This document shows, piece by piece, positions 42,447 to 50,814 of a DNA stretch of 64,000 nucleotides (the stretch's first letter is position 1; each line of letters begins with the position of its first letter). Where the stretch lies: positions 21,950 to 85,949 of the forward strand of contig CALMMQ010000106.1 of NCBI GenBank assembly GCA_937868725.1, written 5' to 3'. The DNA is from an uncultured Pleomorphomonas sp. (GTDB taxonomy: Bacteria; Pseudomonadota; Alphaproteobacteria; Rhizobiales; Pleomorphomonadaceae). The position numbers were made by a program, and so were the translations under genes. The notes below the pieces were generated by a model. It saw only the letters and a program-made list of their open reading frames with translations, made no database searches and was not told the DNA's origin.

Positions 42447-43937
42447 ATGGCCGAAACAAAGCCTCTTACCGTCGAGATCGCCAGTATCGATCGCGACCCC
42501 TACGTGCCGCAGTATCAGAACGTTCTGCCTCCGACCGATGAGGTGCTGCGTCAACGCGGCAGCGGCAAGGGCTTTGACCTTTACGATGAAATCCGCCGCG
42601 ATCCGCATGCCTTCTCGGTATTGCAGAAGCGCAGTCTGGAAGTCGTATCGCGGGAGATCATGGTGGTGCCGGCCAGCGATCGACGGCGCGACAAGCAGGC
42701 GGCCGAACTGGTCGAAAAGCAGATCAAGGCGATGAACTTCGACCGGCTGACCCGCGCCCTGCTCGGCGGCGCCGTGCTCAAGGGTTTCGCTGTTGGCGAA
42801 GCGATCTGGGAGGTTGTCGACGGCGTCTGGACGATCACCAAGATCAAGGTCAAGAAGCAGCGGCGCTTCCGGTTCGACGTCGACGGCAACTTGCGCCTGC
42901 TGACCCGCGCCGCCAGGCTCGACGGTGAGCTTGTTCCAGACCGGAAGTTCGTCGTGCACCGGCATTCGATCGATGATGACGATGACGATCCGTACGGCGT
43001 CGGTCTCGGCGCGGTGCTCTACTGGCCGGCCTGGTTCAAGCGTCAGGTGCTGGCAGCCTGGCTCAGAGGTAGCGAGCGGTACGCGGCGCCGACAGTGGAT
43101 GCCAGTTACGCTGGCACGCTGGAAAAACAACGCGAAGAAGAGCTGATGCAGGCCATCCGAGCCATGCAGAACGACACCGGCATCGTCCACCCCGACAGCG
43201 TCAAGCTGGAACTGCTCGAGGCCCAGCGCGGCGGCGGCGGCGACATGCTGGAGGCACTCAGCCGTTATCTTGACGAGATGATGTCGACGGCCGTGCTGGG
43301 CGAGAGCCTGTCAACTACAGCCGGCGACAACGGCTCGAGGGCGCTTGGCGAAGTGCAGGCCGACGTACGTGTCGGCATTGCCAAGGCCGACGCCGATCTG
43401 ATTTGCCACACGATCAACGAGTCAATCGTCCGCTGGATCGTCGACGTCAATCTGCCTGGCGCCGGCTACCCGACGGTCTGGCGTGATTTCTCGGAGGTCG
43501 AGGACCTCAACAACAAGGTGGATCGGGATACCAAGATCGTCGCCATGGGCTATCGGCCCAAATCGGTCGATTACATCAACGAGACCTACGGCGGCGACTG
43601 GGTTGATGCGGCGCCTGCAGACACAGCGCCGGCGCCCGGTTCACCGCCCTCCGGACAGCTATCCGACAAGCTGGCATTTGCCGAAAAGACGAGCGCCGGC
43701 GATCGCGTCGTGACTGATCTGTCCGATCAGCTCGAACAGGCCGGCGGCCCAATCGTCGATGCCATGATCGAGGCTGTTCGGGCCGAGTTCGCCGCTGCCA
43801 TCAGCTACGACGATCTCGTTGAGCGCCTGGCGCGCTTGTCGTCCGAACTCGGCATCGACGATTTTGCCGCCATGATGGAACAGGGGATCACGCTCGCTCG
43901 TCTGGAGGGACATGATAGCGTGACCGCCGATGGCTGA
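42447..43937 (+). CDS. Portal protein (DUF935, Mu gp29-like)
   Basis: The 496-residue protein belongs to the DUF935 portal family: NVLPPTDEVLRQRGSGKGFDLYDEIRRDPHAFSVLQKRSLEV at the N terminus, VGLGAVLYWPAWFKRQVLAAW in the middle. It forms the dodecameric DNA gate of the head. Its end overlaps the F-like gene by 8 bases. Confidence 0.92.
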   Translation: MAETKPLTVEIASIDRDPYVPQYQNVLPPTDEVLRQRGSGKGFDLYDEIRRDPHAFSVLQKRSLEVVSREIMVVPASDRRRDKQAAELVEKQIKAMNFDRLTRALLGGAVLKGFAVGEAIWEVVDGVWTITKIKVKKQRRFRFDVDGNLRLLTRAARLDGELVPDRKFVVHRHSIDDDDDDPYGVGLGAVLYWPAWFKRQVLAAWLRGSERYAAPTVDASYAGTLEKQREEELMQAIRAMQNDTGIVHPDSVKLELLEAQRGGGGDMLEALSRYLDEMMSTAVLGESLSTTAGDNGSRALGEVQADVRVGIAKADADLICHTINESIVRWIVDVNLPGAGYPTVWRDFSEVEDLNNKVDRDTKIVAMGYRPKSVDYINETYGGDWVDAAPADTAPAPGSPPSGQLSDKLAFAEKTSAGDRVVTDLSDQLEQAGGPIVDAMIEAVRAEFAAAISYDDLVERLARLSSELGIDDFAAMMEQGITLARLEGHDSVTADG

Positions 43938-45171
43938 AGGCACGACGCTATTCTCTGAGGGCATCGACTTTCTCAAGGGCAAGGTCAATCTGCCAACCGC
44001 CCGGTGGGACGACCTCAGACATGCCGCCCATGTCCGGGCGTTCTCAGTCGCCGGCATCACCCGCGACGACATGCTGACCGACTTCCGCGTCGCGATCGAA
44101 AAGGCTCGAGCCGGCGAGATCACGTTCGCTGACTTTCGGCAGACGTTCGATGAGATCGTCGATCGCACGGGATGGCGGTTCAACGCCAGGGGTTCGACCG
44201 AAGAGGAACGCCGCGCCTGGCGCGCCCGGATCATCTACACGACCAATATGCGCACCAGCTACATGGCCGGTCGCTACGCCCAGCTGACCGACCCCGACGT
44301 TCAGCGCTACCGCCCCTATTGGCAGTATCTGCATTCGCACGCGTTGCATCCGCGCGTCGTCCATCTCAGCTGGGACGGCAAGATCTGGCGCGCGGACAAT
44401 CCGATCTGGAAGATCATCTATCCCCCCAATGGCTGGGGCTGCGGTTGCGATGTCAAAGCCCTGTCCGAACGGCAGATGCGGGCGCTCGGCAAGTCCGGCC
44501 CCGATCCCGATCCGGACCTCGCACCCTACGATGCCAAGGATCCCCGCACCGGTCAGACGGAAACCCGTTACCGCGGCATCGACCGGGGGTGGGAATACAA
44601 CGTCGGCCAGGAGTGGCTGCAGGGCGTCGTGCCAACAGAATTGCGCGAGCCGCTGCCGAGTTTCGGCCAGGCGGGCCCCGTCCGTGCTCTACCGGCCATG
44701 CCAGAACCGAAAGCCGTCGCCGCGTCGGACTTGCTGCCGAAGGGGCAGGAACCGACCGATTACGTCAAGGCCTTCCTTGAGCCGTTTGGCATCGCGCCTG
44801 GGGAAGATACCACCTTCCGGGACAAGTCCGGCGCCGTCATTGGCATCAGCCAGGCGATGTTCGAAAGCCGGACACCGACGGGCGAAGTGCTTGGCTTCAA
44901 GGCCGACAAACGCGGCCGGGGACAATATGCGCGGCTGCTGGCCCTGGCCATCATCGATCCGGATGAAATCTGGGTGGACTGGGTCAAGGTCACAAGTGGC
45001 GTCGTGCTGCGGCGTGCCTATCTGTCGCGCGTCTCATTGCCGGATGGGCGCTCATTGCTGATCCGCTTCGAATGGACCAAATACGGCTGGACGCCGATCA
45101 CTGCCTTCGAAACGACGGACCGGTACCTGGTGGGGGGTCGCGCGGGCGCGCTGCTCTATCGCAAAAAATAA
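43930..45171 (+). CDS. Mu F-like head morphogenesis protein fused to a PBECR2-type nuclease domain
   Basis: The 413-residue protein has the F-like (gp30) minor head domain (about 1-240): WDDLRHAAHVRAFSVAGI, RAWRARIIYTTNMRTSYMAGR and NGWGCGCDVKALSE with the conserved cysteines. Residues about 255-413 (TDYVKAFLEPFGIAPGEDTT, HP-like FKADKRGRGQYARLLALAII, DPDEIWVDWVKV, LLIRFEWTKYG, GRAGALLYRKK) match the PBECR2 nuclease module (phage Barnase-EndoU-ColicinE5/D-RelE-like). A virion-carried RNase could be delivered on infection; this is inference. Confidence 0.82.
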   Translation: MAEGTTLFSEGIDFLKGKVNLPTARWDDLRHAAHVRAFSVAGITRDDMLTDFRVAIEKARAGEITFADFRQTFDEIVDRTGWRFNARGSTEEERRAWRARIIYTTNMRTSYMAGRYAQLTDPDVQRYRPYWQYLHSHALHPRVVHLSWDGKIWRADNPIWKIIYPPNGWGCGCDVKALSERQMRALGKSGPDPDPDLAPYDAKDPRTGQTETRYRGIDRGWEYNVGQEWLQGVVPTELREPLPSFGQAGPVRALPAMPEPKAVAASDLLPKGQEPTDYVKAFLEPFGIAPGEDTTFRDKSGAVIGISQAMFESRTPTGEVLGFKADKRGRGQYARLLALAIIDPDEIWVDWVKVTSGVVLRRAYLSRVSLPDGRSLLIRFEWTKYGWTPITAFETTDRYLVGGRAGALLYRKK

Positions 45172-45172
45172 A

Positions 45173-45196
45173 GGCGCAACCGCCGGCGGCTGCGCC
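45173..45196 (-). terminator. Hairpin after the F-like gene
   Basis: ggcgca and tgcgcc flank a GC-rich inner stem at 45173-45196 directly after the F-like stop. On the minus strand it is followed by TTTATTTTTT, so it would act on leftward transcription; on the plus strand there is no T tract, so it may only stabilise mRNA ends. Confidence 0.5.
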
Positions 45197-45276
45197 CTGG
45201 CTGGCGATCTACGGAGGGCGCTCGGCGCCTCGATCAACCAGCATCTCCAATATAGGCTCAGAGGAGAGGAACAACA

Positions 45277-45789
45277 ATGGCCAGCGCGACCATTACCGTC
45301 GATAGCAGAACCACCCTCGGCGCCCTCGACCGTCTCTACGCGGCGGCCGGCGACCTCAAGCCAGCGCTGAAGAACATCGGCGAAGAGGTACTGGCTGGCT
45401 CGGCACGGGACCGTTTCGTCAGCGAGACGGACCCGCAAGGTCGGCCGTGGCCCGATCTCAATCCCCTCTATGCCCTGACCAAGAAGGGGCCGGGAAAGCT
45501 CAAGGGCGAAAGCCGGCAGCTCTCCCAGATTGATTGGCAGCTCGATGGCGAAACGGCCGTCGATGCCGGTTCGAACCTCATCTACGCGCGCATCCACAAC
45601 GAAGGCGGTGTCATCAAGCCCAAGACCGCCGCCGCCCTGGTGTTCTCGATGGGCGGCCAGACGTTCAAGGTCAAATCGGTCACCATCCCCAAGCGACAGT
45701 TCCTTGGCATATCGGACAGCGACATGCAGACGATCCTGGCCATCATCCAAGACCACTTTGAGATGGCCATGGGTGAAAGCGCGTCATAG
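45277..45789 (+). CDS. Virion morphogenesis protein (Mu gpG-like)
   Basis: The 170-residue protein fits the phage virion morphogenesis family: LKNIGEEVLAGSARDRFVSETDPQGRPWPDLNPLY near the N terminus and the HNEGGVI (here RIHNEGGVIKPKTA) motif. It is thought to act in tail attachment or completion. A gaggagagg ribosome site precedes it. A 190-bp gap with a hexamer array and a hairpin follows before the protease gene. Confidence 0.85.
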   Translation: MASATITVDSRTTLGALDRLYAAAGDLKPALKNIGEEVLAGSARDRFVSETDPQGRPWPDLNPLYALTKKGPGKLKGESRQLSQIDWQLDGETAVDAGSNLIYARIHNEGGVIKPKTAAALVFSMGGQTFKVKSVTIPKRQFLGISDSDMQTILAIIQDHFEMAMGESAS

Positions 45790-45871
45790 CCCTGCTGGAG
45801 CCTCTTGGCGTTCTGGGGGCTATAGGTGTAGGCTCCAACGCGTGGTCGCCGCCCACGGGCATTTTTCCCCG

Positions 45872-45888
45872 TTCGAAACTCGTTTGAA
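45872..45888. promoter_or_regulatory. 11-bp-pitch hexamer array before the protease gene
   Basis: TTCGAA (45872) and TTTGAA (45883) are 11 bp apart, 92 bp before the protease start, at the place of the Mu PI late promoter. Confidence 0.5.
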
Positions 45889-45917
45889 ACGCGGCCCTCA
45901 TCCCACAGCCCGATCCG

Positions 45918-45944
45918 ACACCCCTTACGCAGATGCGAGGGTGT
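45918..45944. promoter_or_regulatory. Hairpin/dyad motif before the protease gene, copy 2
   Basis: acaccc (45918-45923) pairs with gggtgt (45939-45944) around a CGCA-GA-TGCG inner stem. The sequence CCCTTACGCAGATGCGAGGG inside it resembles 37841-37859 before the lysis genes. It could be a terminator, an activator site or both. Confidence 0.45.
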
Positions 45945-45979
45945 TTGCGTGACCTCCGCCGTGCGACGTTTTGCGCATC

Positions 45980-47089
45980 ATGAAGCGCATCGAAATCTTC
46001 CGCACCGGCACCCATCGATCTCTGCAGGGGCAGACCCTCAGCTTCTCCGAAGCCGATCTCGACGATGCCGCCACCGCCTATGATCCGGATCTGCATCAGG
46101 CGCCGCTGGTGATCGGCCATCCGCAGATCGACGCGCCCGCCTATGGCTGGGTGACGGGCCTCTGCGTCGACGGCGACCGGCTGGTGGCCACGCCGGACCA
46201 GGTGGAACCGGCTTTCTCCGAAATGGTCGAGGCTGGCCGCTTCAAAAAGGTCTCGGCGTCGTTCTACGCGCCGACGGCCGCTGCCAATCCCAAACCCGGT
46301 CATTACTACCTGCGCCACGTGGGCTTCCTCGGGGCGGCCGCTCCCGCCGTCAAGGGCTTGCGGCCGATCGAATTCGCGGGCGACGAGACGGATGTGGTCA
46401 CGCTGGAGTTTGCCGACTGGACCACGGCCTCGATCGCCTCGACGGTCGGCCGGCTGTTTCGCGGCCTGCGCGACTGGATGATCGACCGCGACGGGCGCGA
46501 CGCCGCCGACAAGGTGCTTCCCGACTGGGACGTCAATGCGCTGTCCGGCCTGGCTGTCGAAGCCCAGCCCGACCCTTCTCAGACCTATGCAGAGGACAAT
46601 GACATGGACAAGGAAGAGCTGGCCAAGCGGGAGGCGGCCCTCACCGCCCGCGAGGCCGAACTCAAGGCGCGGGAGGAGGCGGCCGCCAAATCCGCCGCCG
46701 AATTCGCCGAAGCCGAAACGGCCCGCATCGCCGCTGACGACGCCGCCTTCGTTGCTGAGGCCGTGGCGGCCGGCCGGCTGCCCAAGGGACTGCTGCCGAC
46801 CGCAGTGGCACTGTTCGGCGAGCTTGGTGACGGCCAGGTGTCGTTTGCCGAGGGTGACGCGACCAAGACCGGATCGCCGCGTCAGGCGCTGCGGGCCTTG
46901 ATTTCGCAGCTGCCGCTGCCCGTGGAGACGCGCGAACTCGTCAAGGGCGACGATGTCAGCGTCGACTTCGCCGACGGTAAAGCGGTGGCCGACGCGATCA
47001 CCACGGAAATTCGCGCCGTCGCCGAAACCGGCAAGGAAATCAGCCCCGCCGATGCGCTCGTCCGCATCCGCGAACGTGGAGGCAAGTGA
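45980..47089 (+). CDS. Phage head protease (Mu gp32/I-like) with scaffold region
   Basis: The 369-residue protein has an N-terminal protease domain (about 1-150) with QAPLVIGHPQIDAPAYGWV, FKKVSASFYAP and HYYLRHVGFLGAAAPAVKGL, as in the Mu I family. The C-terminal third (about 205-260) is a coiled coil, MDKEELAKREAALTAREAEL onward, typical of the scaffold that Mu makes from an internal start (Z). The ATG at 45980 is favoured over a TTG at 45971. Confidence 0.88.
   Translation: MKRIEIFRTGTHRSLQGQTLSFSEADLDDAATAYDPDLHQAPLVIGHPQIDAPAYGWVTGLCVDGDRLVATPDQVEPAFSEMVEAGRFKKVSASFYAPTAAANPKPGHYYLRHVGFLGAAAPAVKGLRPIEFAGDETDVVTLEFADWTTASIASTVGRLFRGLRDWMIDRDGRDAADKVLPDWDVNALSGLAVEAQPDPSQTYAEDNDMDKEELAKREAALTAREAELKAREEAAAKSAAEFAEAETARIAADDAAFVAEAVAAGRLPKGLLPTAVALFGELGDGQVSFAEGDATKTGSPRQALRALISQLPLPVETRELVKGDDVSVDFADGKAVADAITTEIRAVAETGKEISPADALVRIRERGGK
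46604..47089 (+). CDS. Possible nested scaffold protein (Mu Z-like internal start)
   Basis: An in-frame ATG at 46604, preceded by agagga at a suitable distance, would give a 161-residue product beginning exactly at the coiled coil MDKEELAKREAAL. Mu produces its scaffold Z from an internal start within I in the same way. Translation is inferred from this arrangement. Confidence 0.5.
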   Translation: MDKEELAKREAALTAREAELKAREEAAAKSAAEFAEAETARIAADDAAFVAEAVAAGRLPKGLLPTAVALFGELGDGQVSFAEGDATKTGSPRQALRALISQLPLPVETRELVKGDDVSVDFADGKAVADAITTEIRAVAETGKEISPADALVRIRERGGK

Positions 47090-47463
47090 TGGATCCCCGT
47101 ATCGTCCGCACCTACAAGGCGTCCGGCGCCATCGCCAATCGCCGCCTGGTCAAGTTCGGCGCCAGTGATGGCGTTGTCAGTCAGGCGTCGGCCGCGACCG
47201 ACGCCATCATTGGCGTCGTGGATTACCCCAATGGCTGCGCCGATGGCGAGGTCGTCGATGTGGTGCTGTTCGGCCCCGCCGATGTCGACGCCGGTGGTAC
47301 CATCGCGCGTGGTGTCCGCATCACCGCCGATGCCAACGGCAAGGCCGTCGCGGCCGCACCGGCGACCGGCGTCAACAACCCGACGGCGGGCATCATTCTC
47401 GTCTCGGCCGTGAGCGGTGATATCGCACCCGCCTTCGTCCAGCCTTCGCAAGTCCAGGGCTGA
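47089..47463 (+). CDS. DUF2190 capsid decoration/cement protein
   Basis: The 124-residue beta-rich protein has VRTYKASGAIANRRLVKFGASDGVV, IIGVVDYPNGCADGEVVDVVLFGPADVDAGGTIARG and NNPTAGIILVSA, the DUF2190 pattern of capsid-binding trimers. The ATG at 47089 overlaps the protease stop. It precedes the major capsid gene. Confidence 0.85.
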   Translation: MDPRIVRTYKASGAIANRRLVKFGASDGVVSQASAATDAIIGVVDYPNGCADGEVVDVVLFGPADVDAGGTIARGVRITADANGKAVAAAPATGVNNPTAGIILVSAVSGDIAPAFVQPSQVQG

Positions 47464-47521
47464 TCCACTTTCACGTTCATCGCACAGGTTCGGACAATCG
47501 ACCTGATGAAAGGCCTTTGAC

Positions 47522-48460
47522 ATGGCTTCCACCGGCAGCCCCTTCACCACCAATCCCCAGCTCACGGGCGTCGTCATTGCCTACCGCAATGCGGAGCTGA
47601 TCGCGGATCGCGTGCTTCCTCGTATCGGCCCCGCCGTGCCGAACAAGGAGTTCCGCTACCTCAAGTACGATTTCGCCCAGGACATTACCCTTCCCGACGC
47701 GCGCGTCGGCCGCAAGGGCACGCCGAACCAGGTCGAATTCATGGCGACGGAAACGCGCGCCGTGACCGCCGACTACGGTCTGACGGATATCGTGCCGAAC
47801 GACGATATCAAGCAGGCTCCCCCCGGCTATGACCCGCTCGCCAACGCTGCCGAAAAGACCATGAACCTGGTCGACATGATCCGCGAGAAGCGCGTTGCCG
47901 ATCTGGTTTTTGCCGCGTCGACCTATCCGGCGGCCAACGTTCTGACCCTCTCCGGCACGTCGCAGTGGTCCAGCGCGACGTCGACGCCGATCAACGACGT
48001 GTTGGCCGCCAAGGATGCCATGGTGATGGACCCCAACATCATGGTGATCGGCCGGCCGGGCTGGACGAAGCTCCGCACCAATCCGCAGATCCTCAGTTCG
48101 ATTTCGTTTTCCGGCACTTCGAACGGCGTGGCGACGCTGCGGGCGGTGGCTGACCTGTTCGAGCTCGAGGAGATCATCGTCGGCGCGGCCTGGCTCAATA
48201 CGGCCAAGCGCGGCCAGACGACGTCGCTCGGCCGCATCTGGGGCAAGCACGCGGCGCTGCTGCGCCGTGACAAGCTGGCCAAGTCGCTCAACGACACGCC
48301 GACGTTCGGCTGGACGGCCGAGTACGATACTCGCCTCGCGTCCACCCGGCCGGTGGCTGTTGGTCTGCGCGGCGGCGTCGAGGTGCTGGCCGGCGAAAGC
48401 GTCGCCGAAGTCATCGCCGCGAGCGATCTCGGCTACTTCATCCAGAACGCGGTGGCCTAA
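47522..48460 (+). CDS. Major capsid protein
   Basis: The 312-residue protein sits between the decoration protein and gp35/36-type genes, where the capsid gene lies in Mu-like phages. It contains LIADRVLPRIGPAVPNKEFRYLKYD near the N terminus and a long E-loop-like region, consistent with an HK97-type fold seen in related phage capsids. Two strong hairpins follow, as expected for a highly expressed gene. It differs in sequence from Mu gpT. Confidence 0.82.
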   Translation: MASTGSPFTTNPQLTGVVIAYRNAELIADRVLPRIGPAVPNKEFRYLKYDFAQDITLPDARVGRKGTPNQVEFMATETRAVTADYGLTDIVPNDDIKQAPPGYDPLANAAEKTMNLVDMIREKRVADLVFAASTYPAANVLTLSGTSQWSSATSTPINDVLAAKDAMVMDPNIMVIGRPGWTKLRTNPQILSSISFSGTSNGVATLRAVADLFELEEIIVGAAWLNTAKRGQTTSLGRIWGKHAALLRRDKLAKSLNDTPTFGWTAEYDTRLASTRPVAVGLRGGVEVLAGESVAEVIAASDLGYFIQNAVA

Positions 48461-48475
48461 GGGCCGATGACCTCT

Positions 48476-48523
48476 GCCCCGGCCAGCGCCGGGGCGGAAC
48501 TGCCCGGCCGGTCCTCAGCCGGC
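48476..48523 (+). terminator. Two hairpins after the capsid gene
   Basis: gccccggc (48476-48483) pairs with gccggggc (48488-48495), a perfect 8-bp stem with a 4-base loop. A second stem, ggccgg/ccggcc, lies at about 48505-48523. Neither has a T tract, so they may stabilise the capsid mRNA or reduce read-through. Confidence 0.5.
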
Positions 48524-48549
48524 CGATCGAGATCCTCGAGGAGATGATC

Positions 48550-48831
48550 ATGGCCAAGACCACCGACAGCAACGCTGCCACCACCGCCGACCCCAGTGAG
48601 ACGCCGGAAACCCCGATTGACGTCACGAAAATCGAGGCTTCCGACATCAACGCTGCCACCGTCACGGCGACGTCCCAGACGGCCCCGTTCAACCCTGTCG
48701 GCGAGTTCATTGTGGCTGGACAGGTCCGCCATGATGGCGAGACGTACGAGGCCGGCGATCCGATCATCATCGACGAGACGACGTTCAACGAGCTGAAGGC
48801 GGTCGGCGCCGTCCTGGGCTCCTGGGACTGA
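48550..48831 (+). CDS. Mu gp35-like head protein
   Basis: The 93-residue protein MAKTTDSNAATTADPSETPE... has a disordered, threonine-rich N terminus and a small C-terminal domain (GQVRHDGETYEAGDPIIIDETTFNELKAVGAV) seen in gp35-like proteins. The ATG at 48550 has gaggag 6 bp upstream. Probably a minor head component. Confidence 0.65.
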   Translation: MAKTTDSNAATTADPSETPETPIDVTKIEASDINAATVTATSQTAPFNPVGEFIVAGQVRHDGETYEAGDPIIIDETTFNELKAVGAVLGSWD

Positions 48832-48842
48832 CGGGGGCTGCG

Positions 48843-49262
48843 ATGTACGCCACGCTCGCAGATCTGGTCGACCGCGCCGGCGACTCCGAAATCCTGCAGG
48901 TCGCCGATCGCGACCTCGACGGCGTGGCGGATGCGTCCGTGATCACGGCGGCACTGCAGGCCGCCGACGATACCATCAACGCCTACCTCGCGCCGCGCTA
49001 CGCGCTGCCGTTGTCGGTGGTGCCGGCCATCGTCGTCAAATGGGCCGTGTCGCTGGCGCGCTATACGCTGCATCGCGATGGTGCCCCCGACCATGTCGCC
49101 GATGACCAGAAGACGGCGCTTGGTGAGCTGCGAGACGCCTCCTCGGGCCGTCTGGGCCTGCCGGATGTAGCCGGGCTGTCGCCAACCGCCGCGCCTGGCG
49201 CCGTCACCTGGACGAGTGGATCGAGCGCCTTTGACCGCGATCATCTGGAGGGCTGGCTATGA
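48843..49262 (+). CDS. DUF1320 (Mu gp36-like) head-tail connector
   Basis: The 139-residue protein MYATLADLVDRAGDSEILQVADRDLDG... ALQAADDTINAYLAPRYALPL fits DUF1320, the gp36 connector family. It overlaps the gp37-like gene by 4 bases. Confidence 0.88.
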   Translation: MYATLADLVDRAGDSEILQVADRDLDGVADASVITAALQAADDTINAYLAPRYALPLSVVPAIVVKWAVSLARYTLHRDGAPDHVADDQKTALGELRDASSGRLGLPDVAGLSPTAAPGAVTWTSGSSAFDRDHLEGWL

Positions 49263-49681
49263 TCGCCGAAGTGATCGCCCGCCTCAAGACGGCACCCGGG
49301 TTGGTGGATGTGCTGCCGGCCGAAGATGTCGAGTCGATCATGAAGGGAACCGCGCCTCGGTCGGGCACGGCTTTCGTGCTGCCCTACCGCGAACGTGCCG
49401 AACCCAACGCGCTGGCGATGGGTGGGTTTCGCCAGCGGGTGGACGTTCAGCTGCTGGTGGCCTTCGTCGTCCGGCGCGCCGATGACGCCAAGGGCGGCAA
49501 GCGCATCAGCGAATTCGATTCCTATCGTGACGCCATCGAGCAGTCGCTGGCCGGCTGGGCCGTCGAGCCCAGCAACGATCTTTTCGAACTGGTAGCGGCG
49601 CAAGCCGCGCCGATAGGCAATGGCGTGACGATCTACGTCCAGACCTGGCAGACGAGCCGCACGCTGGAGAAGCTGACATGA
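49259..49681 (+). CDS. DUF1834 (Mu gp37-like) tail completion protein
   Basis: The 140-residue protein begins MIAEVIARLKTAPGLVDVLPAED and has FVLPYRERAEPNALAMGGFRQRVDVQLLVAFVVR, the gp37/DUF1834 pattern. It follows gp36 with a 4-base overlap and would sit at the head-tail joint. Confidence 0.82.
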   Translation: MIAEVIARLKTAPGLVDVLPAEDVESIMKGTAPRSGTAFVLPYRERAEPNALAMGGFRQRVDVQLLVAFVVRRADDAKGGKRISEFDSYRDAIEQSLAGWAVEPSNDLFELVAAQAAPIGNGVTIYVQTWQTSRTLEKLT

Positions 49682-49848
49682 GCGACATCAATCCCACAGC
49701 TGGCGGCAGTTACATCCGCGACGCCAAGACCGGAGAACTCACCCGCATTGCGGATGGCGCGACCACCACCGATGCGCCTGCCGTCGAAGCACCGACACCG
49801 GCGACGAACGCGCCGACGAGCGATACCACCAAGAAGAAGGACGCCTGA
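49678..49848 (+). CDS. Short gp38-like tail-region protein
   Basis: The 56-residue product MSDINPTAGGSYIRDAKTGE...TSDTTKKKDA starts in the gp37 stop (ATGA) and ends 1 bp before the tail-tube gene. The GGSYxRD...GxL pattern is typical of short proteins at this place in Mu-like phages. Confidence 0.65.
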   Translation: MSDINPTAGGSYIRDAKTGELTRIADGATTTDAPAVEAPTPATNAPTSDTTKKKDA

Positions 49849-49849
49849 A

Positions 49850-50776
49850 ATGGCCAAGAAGCTGGGCAACCGGGCGATCCTCGCCAAGATCGAAACCACT
49901 TACGGCACCGACGCGGTGCCGACCGGCGCTGCCAACGCCATGATGATGATCAACGTCACTTACGAGCCGCTGCTCGGTCAGGACGTGTCGCGCGATCTCA
50001 TCCTGCCCTACATGGGTCACCAGGGCGTGCTGCTGGTCGGCAACTATGCTCGCCTCACCGGCGAGATCGAACTGGCCGGTTCCGGCACGCCGGGCACGCC
50101 GCCGGCCTATGGCCCGCTGCTGCGCGCCTGCGCCATGGCCGAGGTGATCACGGCCAGCACGTCCGCTGCCTACAACCCGATTTCGGCGGGCCAGGAGGCA
50201 GTGTCCATCTACTACAACATGGACGGTGTGAACCACGTGCTGCTGGGCGCGCGCGGCACCTTCACGCTCGACATGAAGCCGGCGGCGGTGCCCCGCCTCA
50301 AGTTCGTCTTTACCGGCCTGCTCGGCACCATCGCCGACGTGGCTCTGCCCACCGTCACCCTGACGGCGTTCAAGACGCCGCTGCCCGTCTCCAAGGCCAA
50401 CACGACGTTCTCGCTGCATGGTCTTGCCAGCGCCTGCGAGGGCGTTTCGTTCGATCTCGCCAACCAGATCGAGCCGCGCCTGCTCATCGGCTACGAAGGC
50501 ATCGAACACGTCGACCGCGACATGACCGGCTCGGCCGTGCTCGAAGCGGTGGCGATTGCTACCAAGGACTGGCTGTCGATCGCCCGCGCCCACACCAAGG
50601 GCGTCCTCGCCCTGGTGCATGGCACGGTGGCCGGCAATATCGTCCAGCTGGACGCGCCGGCCGTGCAGATCGGCCGGCCGAACTATGGCGACACGCAGAA
50701 AATCATCAACAACACGCTGCCGCTGATGTTCATGCCGTCGACCGGCAACGACGAGTTCAAGATCACCGTCAAGTGA
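49850..50776 (+). CDS. Phage tail tube protein (siphovirus type)
   Basis: The 308-residue protein MAKKLGNRAILAKIETTYGTDAVPTGAANAMMM... has paired beta-sandwich-like halves and no sheath gene precedes it, so the tail is likely long and non-contractile. ETTYGTDAVPTGANA-type starts are seen in tail tube proteins of Mu-like siphophages. It precedes the chaperone frameshift pair and the tape measure, the normal siphovirus order. Confidence 0.78.
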   Translation: MAKKLGNRAILAKIETTYGTDAVPTGAANAMMMINVTYEPLLGQDVSRDLILPYMGHQGVLLVGNYARLTGEIELAGSGTPGTPPAYGPLLRACAMAEVITASTSAAYNPISAGQEAVSIYYNMDGVNHVLLGARGTFTLDMKPAAVPRLKFVFTGLLGTIADVALPTVTLTAFKTPLPVSKANTTFSLHGLASACEGVSFDLANQIEPRLLIGYEGIEHVDRDMTGSAVLEAVAIATKDWLSIARAHTKGVLALVHGTVAGNIVQLDAPAVQIGRPNYGDTQKIINNTLPLMFMPSTGNDEFKITVK

Positions 50777-50777
50777 G

Positions 50778-50805
50778 ATCGAAGGCGGTTTGAACGCCGT
50801 TCGAA
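50778..50805. promoter_or_regulatory. 11-bp-pitch hexamer array before the tail chaperone gene
   Basis: ATCGAA (50778), TTTGAA (50789) and TTCGAA (50800) are 11 bp apart and are followed directly by ggagg, the ribosome site of the gene at 50815. Confidence 0.6.
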
Positions 50806-50814
50806 GGAGGTTCC

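Noticed and set aside
40857..43190. Antisense open frame of 777 codons over terminase and portal genes
   Set aside because: It is a shadow of two confidently identified Mu-like late genes.
49748..49848. Long frame from 49748 as the start of the tail tube protein
   Set aside because: The upstream part is the shifted reading of the short gp38-like gene; the ATG at 49850 gives the family-like N terminus MAKKLGNRAILAKIE.
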